Part shown: positions 58,186 to 64,000 of the stretch, in pieces | Layout of the letters: every line of letters begins with the position of its first letter | How positions within the stretch are numbered: the first letter of the stretch is position 1 | Origin: Gemmatimonadaceae bacterium | GTDB taxonomy: Bacteria; Gemmatimonadota; Gemmatimonadetes; Gemmatimonadales; Gemmatimonadaceae | DNA: 64,000 nucleotides | Direction: 5' to 3' | Assembly: GCA_036273715.1 (NCBI GenBank) | Contig: DASUHB010000053.1 | Coordinates: 21,587-85,586, forward strand | Translations under genes and position numbers: made by a program | Notes under the pieces: model-generated | What the model saw: the letters and a program-made list of their open reading frames with translations, nothing else | Told to the model about the DNA's origin: nothing | The model's database searches: none

Positions 58186-59076
58186 GTGGGGGTCCGGCGT
58201 GCCGTGACCGACCCGCCGCCTCCGGCCCTCAGGCCGGACCACCCGCTCTTCGGGCTCGGCTACAGCCGGCCCGTTCGGGACCGCGCCTTCGAGCGACTCG
58301 ATGGCGCGGTCGTTTCGTCAGGCGACGCGCCGGTCGCGGAAGAGGTCCCGGTGGCGTTCGTGTACAACCAGCGGCCGCACGTCGTGATGATGGCCACGCC
58401 GGATGACTTCGAGGACTTCGCGGTCGGCTTCAGCCTGTCCGAAGAGATCGTCCGTTCGCCTAACGAAATACAGCGGATCGAGGTGGCGCGGCACGGCCAG
58501 GGCGTGGAGCTGCAGATCGACGTGCCCGCCGAGGCCGGCGAGCGACTGAGCACGCGCGGGCGGCAACTGGCGGGCCGCACCGGATGCGGGCTGTGCGGCG
58601 TGGAAACGATCGCCGAGGCGTTGCGCGAGCCGCGCACCGTGATCTGGCGCGAGCCGCTGGAGGCATCGGCGCTGTGGCGCGCCGAAGCCGATCTGGGTGC
58701 GCGACAGGAGTACAATCGAGCCACCGGCGCCATGCACGCTGCTGCATGGTGCACGGTGGATGGCACGATCCGCGTGGTGCGCGAGGACGTTGGGCGGCAC
58801 AACGCGCTCGACAAGGTGATCGGTGCGCTCGCGCGCGAACACACGGATGCGAGCACGGGTTTTCTCATCATGACGAGCCGCGCGAGCTACGAGCTGGTGC
58901 AGAAGGCCGCGGTGGCGGGTGTGCCGTTGCTCGCCGCGGTGTCGCGCCCAACGGGACTCGCGATTCGGCTGGCCGACGCCGCGAACATGACGCTCGTCGG
59001 TCTGCTTCGGGGACACTCCGCCAACGTCTACGCGCATCCCGAGCATCTGCGCCATCCGGGGCCGGTGGGTCCGTAA
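58186..59076 (+). CDS. fdhD: FdhD sulfurtransferase for formate dehydrogenase
   Basis: A 296-residue FdhD. It has VAFVYNQRPHVVMMATPDDF, EDFAVGFSLSEEIV, and the CxxC pair in GRTGCGLCGVETI that carries sulfur from IscS to the molybdenum cofactor. Later come RVVREDVGRHNALDKVIGAL and TSRASYELVQKAAVAGVPLL. FdhD activity is essential for formate dehydrogenase. The GTG at 58186 or 58204 could be the start. It is the last gene of the unit; a 12-bp hairpin follows. Confidence 0.95.
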   Translation: MGVRRAVTDPPPPALRPDHPLFGLGYSRPVRDRAFERLDGAVVSSGDAPVAEEVPVAFVYNQRPHVVMMATPDDFEDFAVGFSLSEEIVRSPNEIQRIEVARHGQGVELQIDVPAEAGERLSTRGRQLAGRTGCGLCGVETIAEALREPRTVIWREPLEASALWRAEADLGARQEYNRATGAMHAAAWCTVDGTIRVVREDVGRHNALDKVIGALAREHTDASTGFLIMTSRASYELVQKAAVAGVPLLAAVSRPTGLAIRLADAANMTLVGLLRGHSANVYAHPEHLRHPGPVGP

Positions 59077-59080
59077 GGCA

Positions 59081-59125
59081 ACGAGGGCGAGGCGGAAGAT
59101 CATGCTCTCCCATCCTCGCCCTCGT
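59081..59125. terminator. Bidirectional hairpin between fdhD and the peroxiredoxin gene
   Basis: Perfect 12-bp stem ACGAGGGCGAGG / CCTCGCCCTCGT with a 21-nt loop, between two convergent stops (59076 and 59158). No T-run, but the placement suggests that it ends transcription in both directions. Confidence 0.6.
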
Positions 59126-59157
59126 CCGTGCTGCGACGAACCGAGCCGGATCTTCTG

Positions 59158-59763
59158 TTATGGCGAGCCTGATCCTGATCCCGCGCTCTGCGCGCCGTCG
59201 GTCTTGGCGACCGCATCTGCCAGCTCGGTGTACGCTTTGGCCGCGAGCTCCTGGAAGGGCATGGCGCGATACGTCACCTTGCCCGTCGAGTCGATCACGT
59301 ACAGGACACGCGTGTCGAGCTTGTACTTGTCGTTGTAGATCCCGTATTTCTTGCCCACGTCGCCGCCCGAGTCGCTCGCGAACAGGACCGGGAAGCTCTC
59401 GTCGCGCGCCCAGGATGCGAGTGCGGTATCCGGGTCGACGCTCATGGCCAGCACCACGACTTTCTTTCCACCGTTGAAGAGCTTGGCGTACTGATCACGG
59501 TACGCCTCCATTTGGATCGTTCAGCCTTTTGTCCGCGCCTTGAAGAAGAAGGCGAGCACCACGGTTTGCCCGCGGAAATCGGACAGCTTAATCGGATCCT
59601 TGAGGACGCCGAAGCGTGTGGCGCCGACGGCGGTGAAGTCCGGTGCCTGGTCGCCGACTTTGATGGCCTTCGTCGAGTCCTGCGCGTGTGCCGCGCCGGC
59701 GACGAGCGACATGGTCAGAGCGGGCACGGCCAACAGGCCAACTCTACGAGCGAACAACGACAT
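59158..59763 (-). CDS. Secreted peroxiredoxin with selenocysteine at the peroxidatic position
   Basis: A 201-residue protein read through an in-frame TGA at 59521-59523 (codon 81). Signal peptide (VGLLAVPALTMSLVAGAAHA), then the AhpC/TSA fold: KVGDQAPDF, VVLAFFFKARTKG-U-TIQMEAYRDQY, then VVVLAMSVDPDTALASWARD, FPVLFASDSGGDVGKKYGIY and RVLYVIDSTGKVTYR. BCP-type enzymes have T-x-G-C-T at this spot; here U replaces the peroxidatic Cys. A SECIS-like hairpin follows. ATG 59763 has GGAGG 5 nt upstream. It probably reduces peroxides in the periplasm. If TGA were a stop, both halves would be useless, yet both remain conserved. Confidence 0.85.
59485..59506 (-). promoter_or_regulatory. SECIS-like hairpin of the selenoperoxiredoxin
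   Basis: Reading leftward, the perfect 7-bp stem GGCGTAC / GTACGCC closes the loop CGTGATCA. The loop begins 21 nt after the TGA and has G among its first two bases, fitting the loose bacterial SECIS consensus. It is shorter than the fdhA element and lacks its GGTCTG loop. Confidence 0.65.
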
Positions 59764-59794
59764 GAAGCCTCCGGCAGAGATGGGAGACACGACA

Positions 59795-59823
59795 ATGCTA
59801 GGGCCGGCCAGCACGCGGCGCAA
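59795..59823 (-). promoter_or_regulatory. Candidate promoter of the selenoperoxiredoxin gene
   Basis: Leftward TTGCGC (59818-59823), 17-bp spacer, TAGCAT (59795-59800), about 31 bp before the start codon. Spacing is ideal for the main sigma factor, although both boxes are imperfect. Confidence 0.4.
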
Positions 59824-59886
59824 CCTTCCGCTATAGCCGACGAATCGGCGTCGCTGGGCGTTGGTTCCGCAGCAACGTTTCTCGCG

Positions 59887-61113
59887 TCAGCGCGACCCGC
59901 TGCTGAACGCGACTTTGATGCTGTGCTCGGCGCCCTTGCTGCGCGCGGCGTCGAACGCGCGACGAAACTGCGACAGCGGGAAGGTGTGGGTCACGAAGTC
60001 GCCGATCGGTGCGCGCTTGGAGGCGATCAGCTGCGCCGCTTCATCGAACGCCGAGCGCGACGGACTCGCGTGCCCGTGCGCGCCGTAGCACAGGCTGCCG
60101 CACACCGTGAGCTCCTTGAGCCAGAGCGGCGTCCAGTCGATGCCGTTCATCGTGCTCGAATTGCCTAACAGCACGATGGTGCCGCCGGCGCGCGTGACGC
60201 GCATGGCGTCGTCCATGGCGGCGGTGCCGCCGACGCACACGAACGTCTGGTCGAAGCCGCCGATGCCGACGGGCTTGCCGAAGATCGGCTCGAGCAGTCG
60301 CGTCCCGGCCGCCTCGGCGAGCGCGGGGAGATAGTTGCCGCGTGCGTCCACGGAGCGCTCTACGCCTAACCGGCTGGCCCGGGCGCGCTGGAATTCGTGC
60401 CGCGCGAGCAGCGTGACGGGCGCCTCCGGCGCGAGCGCGCGCAGCGCGGCCACGGTGAGCAATCCGATGGACCCGCCGCCGACCACCAGGACGCGCGCGC
60501 CCGCCGCGGGCCGGTGTGAGAGCACCGCGTGCACCGAGCACGCGAACGGCTCCACGAGCACTGCCTCCGCGTCGGTCATGGCGTCGGGCACCGGCACCAC
60601 CTGCGACTCGTGCGCCACGAACGTCTCGCCCCAGCTTCCGCCCAGGCCGCGCGTCGTGCCTAACAACATGCCCGGCGCGATGGCGCCGTCGGTGAAATGG
60701 GCGCACCGCGAATGATGGCCGGCCGCACACGCCTCGCACGGGGGCGCGAGCTCGCGCGGTTCGCAGCATAGCAGCGGATTCGCCGTCACGCGCGCGCCGA
60801 CCGGCACCCGGCGCACTGCGCGTCCCACTTCGACCACGTCGCCGACGTTCTCGTGGCCGATCACGAACGGGAACGACGAAAACGGCGACGTGGACGGGCT
60901 CGCCTGGAGCGTGATGACATTGAGGTCGCTGCCGCAGATGCCGCCTAACCGAGTGCGGATGCGCACCCAGCGCTCGGAGGGCAGGGCCGGCTCGTCCACG
61001 TCGCCGTAGCGGGTGCACGCCAGGGCGCCGAAATAGAACCGGTCGGATATCCGGCCGCCCGCCAGCGTCGCGAGATAGCGCGGAATCGGCGCCGCGAACG
61101 TGATCGCTTTCAC
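59887..61113 (-). CDS. Zinc-dependent medium-chain dehydrogenase
   Basis: A 408-residue MDR enzyme. It has catalytic zinc ligands in RLGGICGSDLNV (Cys) and FVIGHENVGDVV (His-Glu), a structural zinc loop with four Cys (CCEPRELAPPCEACAAGHHS and the following RCAHF), and the NAD(P) motif VLVVGGGSIGLLTVAALRAL. GTG 61113 overlaps the lipid kinase stop (GTGA). Relatives include threonine, sorbitol and glucose dehydrogenases. As last gene of a four-gene coupled operon that begins with an alpha-oxoamine synthase, it may reduce the ketone that enzyme makes. A threonine dehydrogenase role (with the synthase as 2-amino-3-ketobutyrate ligase) is the alternative. Confidence 0.88.
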   Translation of the reverse strand: MKAITFAAPIPRYLATLAGGRISDRFYFGALACTRYGDVDEPALPSERWVRIRTRLGGICGSDLNVITLQASPSTSPFSSFPFVIGHENVGDVVEVGRAVRRVPVGARVTANPLLCCEPRELAPPCEACAAGHHSRCAHFTDGAIAPGMLLGTTRGLGGSWGETFVAHESQVVPVPDAMTDAEAVLVEPFACSVHAVLSHRPAAGARVLVVGGGSIGLLTVAALRALAPEAPVTLLARHEFQRARASRLGVERSVDARGNYLPALAEAAGTRLLEPIFGKPVGIGGFDQTFVCVGGTAAMDDAMRVTRAGGTIVLLGNSSTMNGIDWTPLWLKELTVCGSLCYGAHGHASPSRSAFDEAAQLIASKRAPIGDFVTHTFPLSQFRRAFDAARSKGAEHSIKVAFSSGSR

Positions 61114-61994
61114 GTCAACGCCGGCGTCACCACACGCAGCGCGCCCGGCACGCACCGCACCTCGAGCGTGGCCGAGCTCGCGCGGTTGTACTCGCCGTCG
61201 GTCTCATAGGCCGGCGGCGCGCCGAACGTGAGCGTGAAGCTCGATGCCTGTGTCGTGCGCACCTCCGGCTTCCCGACGTGGGTCCCTTTCGTCGCCGCGC
61301 CGAACAGCGAGATGCGCCGCATGGGCGATGCCGCGCCGATCGCCACGGCATCGAGCAGCCCGTCGGTGACGCTCGCGCCCGGCGCGATCCGAAACGCGCC
61401 GCCGAAGTTCTTTCCGTTGGCAATCACCAGCATGAGGTGCGGCTCGGGTCCGCGCGGCGCGACGTCGACCGTGATGCCGCGGTAGCCGAACAACTGGCGC
61501 AACGCGCAGTAGAGGTAGAGCGCATCACCCTTCAGCCAGTTCACGGTTTCGACCTGCTCGAGCACGGCAATGTCGAATCCGAACCCGGCGACGTTGAGAA
61601 AGAACCGGTGCTCGATGCGGCCCACGTCGACGGGCACGTCGGGGCCGTCCACGGCCAGCCGGGCGGTCGCGTGGTAGTCCGATGCCGGCGCGCCGATGGT
61701 CTTCGCGAAGTCGTTGCCCGTGCCGGCGGCGGCGAGCGCAAGCCTAACGGAAGCGCCGGCGCCCAGGATGGCGTTCGCCACGTTGCTCCACGTCCCGTCG
61801 CCGCCCACGGCCACGATGGTGCGCACCCCGTCCTGGATGGCGCGAAGGGCGACGGTCTTCTCGTCGCCCTTCGCCTGCGTGGTTCGAATGTCGGTGACTC
61901 CGACGGCGGCGAAGGCCCGCCTAACCCGCTCCGCCGCCTTCGCGCCCCGCCCCTTGCCCGAGGCGGGATTCACGATGACGCAAACGTCCGTCAT
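61110..61994 (-). CDS. Diacylglycerol/sphingoid lipid kinase
   Basis: A 294-residue lipid kinase of the DAGK catalytic family: CVIVNPASGKGRG at the start, the nucleotide motif GGDGTWSNVANAIL (64-77), AAAGTGNDFAKTIG, and VAGFGFDIAVLEQVETV and DGLLDAVAIGAAS in the C-terminal half. Bacterial members phosphorylate diacylglycerol, ceramide or related lipids. It is coupled by 4-bp overlaps to the genes on both sides. In company with the oxoamine synthase, a ceramide or sphingoid substrate is plausible but unproven. Confidence 0.9.
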   Translation of the reverse strand: MTDVCVIVNPASGKGRGAKAAERVRRAFAAVGVTDIRTTQAKGDEKTVALRAIQDGVRTIVAVGGDGTWSNVANAILGAGASVRLALAAAGTGNDFAKTIGAPASDYHATARLAVDGPDVPVDVGRIEHRFFLNVAGFGFDIAVLEQVETVNWLKGDALYLYCALRQLFGYRGITVDVAPRGPEPHLMLVIANGKNFGGAFRIAPGASVTDGLLDAVAIGAASPMRRISLFGAATKGTHVGKPEVRTTQASSFTLTFGAPPAYETDGEYNRASSATLEVRCVPGALRVVTPALT

Positions 61995-62686
61995 CGCCGC
62001 GCGTAACTGGCCAGCTGTTGCAGCGGGTGGAAGGTCTGCTTGCCGTTTTTCATCCAGAGCTCCCGGAACGGCGTCACGTCCACTTCCCAGTCCTCGAGAA
62101 GGTCGGTCATCGCCTGCGAGTGGATCTGGATGCCGCCGCGCTCTTCCTCGTTCTCGCTGAACTGTCCCTGCATCACGATCGTCGACGAATACGCGCCCTC
62201 GTCGTCGTTCATGAACGCCTGGTAGCGATGTTCGACGTTGGACCACTCGTGCTCGGTGACCGTCATGTCGACGATCGACTGCCCGCGGTCCGTCGCATGA
62301 ATCGTGATGTGGCCGTCGCCCCGTTCCCATGCGATCGAGATGTCCTGCATGTAGTGCGGCAGGTGCCAGCGCTCGATGGCGTGCTCGCGGGATTCGCGCG
62401 TCGTCGTGCCTAACCGGAACGGATAGAACGCCGAGCGCGGCCAGGGCTGTCCCTGCTCGATGCGCGGCGACACGAGAATCGAGAGAATCAGCTCGCCGTA
62501 CTCGCCCACCGGACTCTGGTGGAAGTCGAACGCCATCACGCTCAGGACGCTCGAGCCATGGTGCGGCTCGATGGGCTGCAGATCCGGCGGCAGGATGGCG
62601 CGCGCATTCTCCGTCGGAAACTCGAAGAAGCCGCCGATCGCGTCGCGGAAATAATACTGAACGAACCCGTCATTTCTGCTGCTCAT
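61991..62686 (-). CDS. Acetoacetate-decarboxylase-like protein
   Basis: A 231-residue protein: FVQYYFRDAIGGFFEFPTEN, ARAILPPDLQPIEPHHGSSV, LSVMAFDFHQSPVGEYGELI and LSILVSPRIEQG follow the acetoacetate decarboxylase fold. The usual Schiff-base Lys is not obvious, so decarboxylation is doubtful; other members bind or remodel acyl or keto substrates. It overlaps both neighbours by 4 bp (ATGA). In this operon it might bind a keto-lipid intermediate, which is inference. Confidence 0.75.
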   Translation of the reverse strand: MSSRNDGFVQYYFRDAIGGFFEFPTENARAILPPDLQPIEPHHGSSVLSVMAFDFHQSPVGEYGELILSILVSPRIEQGQPWPRSAFYPFRLGTTTRESREHAIERWHLPHYMQDISIAWERGDGHITIHATDRGQSIVDMTVTEHEWSNVEHRYQAFMNDDEGAYSSTIVMQGQFSENEEERGGIQIHSQAMTDLLEDWEVDVTPFRELWMKNGKQTFHPLQQLASYARR

Positions 62687-63960
62687 ACGAGGATCCCCTC
62701 TTCACGAAGGACGCGGACGAGGATGGACACGCCCTCGTCGAGTTGGTCGAAGGTGTGCGACGCCGAGATCGACACGCGGAAGCGCGACCGATGCTTGGCG
62801 ACGGCAGGATAGATCACCGGCTGCAGATACAGTCCGGCGCGGAACAGCTGGTGGCACAGCTCGAAGACGCGGCGATCGTTACGCACCATGATCGGAATGA
62901 TCTGCGACGTCGAATCGCCAACATCCACGCCCTCATCTTCGAGCGCTTTCCGGATGTGCTGCACGTTCTGCCACAACTTCGTGCGGAGCTCCGGTTCTGC
63001 CTGCGCTATCTCGAGCGAGCGCAGGACGCCGGCCGTGACCACCGGCGAAAGCGCGCACGAGAACACGCGCGAGCGCGCGAAGCCCTTGAGATAATTGTAC
63101 AGATTTTTCGAACCGGCGACATATCCGCCCTGTCCGCCGAGTGCCTTCGAGAACGTGCCGATGTGAATGTCGACTTCATCCTCGAGGCCGAACTTTTCGG
63201 CCACACCGCGGCCGTTTTCGCCGTAGAGGAACGCGGAGTGCGCTTCGTCGAGCATGATGCGCGCGCCGTACTTCTTTGCGACTTCGACGAGCTCTGGCAG
63301 CGGGCACACATCGCCGTCCATCGAATACACGCCTTCGATCGCGACGAGCTTTTTGCCCGTGGTCGAGCGCAGCCTTTTCTCGAGGTGCGCCGGACTGTTG
63401 TGGCGGAAGAACTGGACGTTCGCCTTGGACAGAATGGCGCCGTCGACGATGCTCGCGTGGGCATTCTGGTCGGCGATGACCCAGTCACCGGGTCGCATGA
63501 GACCCGAGATCATGCCCACATTGGTGCTGTATCCGGTGGGGAACACCATTGCTGCTTCCTTGCGTTTGAAGCGAGCGATGGCTTCCTCGAGTTGCACGTG
63601 CACATCCATCGTGCCGCTCAAGATCGGCGATCCGGCGGCGCCCAACCCATATTGATCGAGTGCTGCTTTCGCAGCCGCGATCACCTCGGGACGATACGAG
63701 AGTCCGAGGTAGTTGTACGACGACAGATTCAGGAGCTTGACGTGCCGGTGGTGCAATCCTTCAGTGAGGTGCACCCAACCTTGCGGCGGCGTTGACATCG
63801 CCTGTGCGAACAGATAGTAACCCTGCTGCACCGCGCGGGTGTACCACTCGTTGTATGGCTCCAGTATCGCGAACGGGTCATCGCTCGACGAATAAAAGAA
63901 GCTACTGTAATCATAGTCGGAGACGCTCATGCTCGTCTGCGCTTCGACTCGTGTTGCCAT
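62683..63960 (-). CDS. Alpha-oxoamine synthase (serine palmitoyltransferase-like)
   Basis: A 425-residue PLP enzyme. It has a 75-residue N-terminal extension (about 1-75), NLSSYNYLGLSYRPEV, GSPILSGTMDVHVQLEEAIA, NAHAS (His168 over the PLP ring), the LDEAHSAFL (238-246) segment, and the PLP Lys272 in GTFSKALGGQGGY. These fit serine palmitoyltransferase and its relatives, which join an amino acid with an acyl thioester to give a 3-keto amine; 2-amino-3-ketobutyrate ligase and 7-keto-8-aminopelargonate synthase are the alternatives, but both usually lack this extension. GGAGG precedes the ATG by about 8 nt. It is the first gene of a four-gene coupled operon. Confidence 0.85.
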   Translation of the reverse strand: MATRVEAQTSMSVSDYDYSSFFYSSSDDPFAILEPYNEWYTRAVQQGYYLFAQAMSTPPQGWVHLTEGLHHRHVKLLNLSSYNYLGLSYRPEVIAAAKAALDQYGLGAAGSPILSGTMDVHVQLEEAIARFKRKEAAMVFPTGYSTNVGMISGLMRPGDWVIADQNAHASIVDGAILSKANVQFFRHNSPAHLEKRLRSTTGKKLVAIEGVYSMDGDVCPLPELVEVAKKYGARIMLDEAHSAFLYGENGRGVAEKFGLEDEVDIHIGTFSKALGGQGGYVAGSKNLYNYLKGFARSRVFSCALSPVVTAGVLRSLEIAQAEPELRTKLWQNVQHIRKALEDEGVDVGDSTSQIIPIMVRNDRRVFELCHQLFRAGLYLQPVIYPAVAKHRSRFRVSISASHTFDQLDEGVSILVRVLREEGILV

Positions 63961-64000
63961 GGGTGACCTCCAAGTGAATGCCGAGAGCGCCGGCTTGTCT

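Overview
The window is high-GC bacterial chromosome, densely coding on both strands, with no rRNA, tRNA, CRISPR array or insertion sequence that I could see. The gene mix suggests a Gemmatimonadota-type bacterium, with Acidobacteriota as the alternative. It includes ADOP/MacB-type permeases with a PadR regulator, several secreted S9, S46 and M14 peptidases with signal peptides, outer-membrane barrels, an LA_2272-type repeat protein and many GTG starts with 4-bp overlaps. The lineage is inferred from gene content only. A further signature is the heptamer GTTAGGC/GCCTAAC, which I counted about 78 times by hand in 64 kb.

Layout. 1-4.3 kb: the start of an ADOP permease and its PadR regulator, then a secreted prolyl oligopeptidase between two internally deleted pseudogenes. 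4.3-5.1 kb: a creatininase-family enzyme. 5.2-9.2 kb: a compact gas-vesicle operon (three GvpF/L, GvpG, GvpK, three GvpA-family proteins), followed after 4 bp by a GAF/PAS sensor kinase and then a GGDEF-EAL protein. 14.5-29 kb: a second prolyl oligopeptidase, an MFS carrier, a zinc-ribbon protein of unknown role, a repeat-rich surface protein, an extended SDR, a large M14 peptidase, a barrel protein, a Yip1 protein and a DUF4384 protein with a low-complexity tail. 29-38.3 kb: a leftward operon with a MacA-like adaptor, ATPase, ADOP permease, second ATPase, NtrC-type regulator, NtrY-like kinase and GDPD. It is preceded by a candidate sigma-54 promoter and a perfect 12-bp palindrome.

38.4-49.4 kb: a CapA-like protein, an NlpC/P60 hydrolase, an S46 peptidase, and a rightward operon with a fused-permease importer, its ATPase, DUF190, peptidase E, CrcB, a barrel protein, a hydrolase and a phosphoribosyltransferase. 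49.4-53 kb: leftward glycerate kinase, N-carbamoylputrescine amidase and agmatine deiminase genes; the last two make putrescine from agmatine. 53.2-59.1 kb: an NAD-linked formate dehydrogenase locus. Its catalytic subunit reads through an in-frame TGA (selenocysteine) with a matching SECIS hairpin, and its N-terminal iron-sulfur part is encoded by a separate gene two places downstream; fdhD closes the locus. 59.2-59.8 kb: a secreted peroxiredoxin with a second in-frame TGA at the peroxidatic position and its own SECIS-like hairpin. 59.9-64 kb: a four-gene operon linked by 4-bp overlaps (alpha-oxoamine synthase, acetoacetate-decarboxylase-like protein, lipid kinase, zinc dehydrogenase) that looks like a lipid pathway, possibly of sphingoid type.

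The strongest unusual items are the two selenoproteins, the split and reordered formate dehydrogenase, the dispersed heptamer, the four-gene lipid operon, the sigma-54 control region of the export operon, a CTG start in the gas-vesicle operon and a 212-nt inverted-repeat element.
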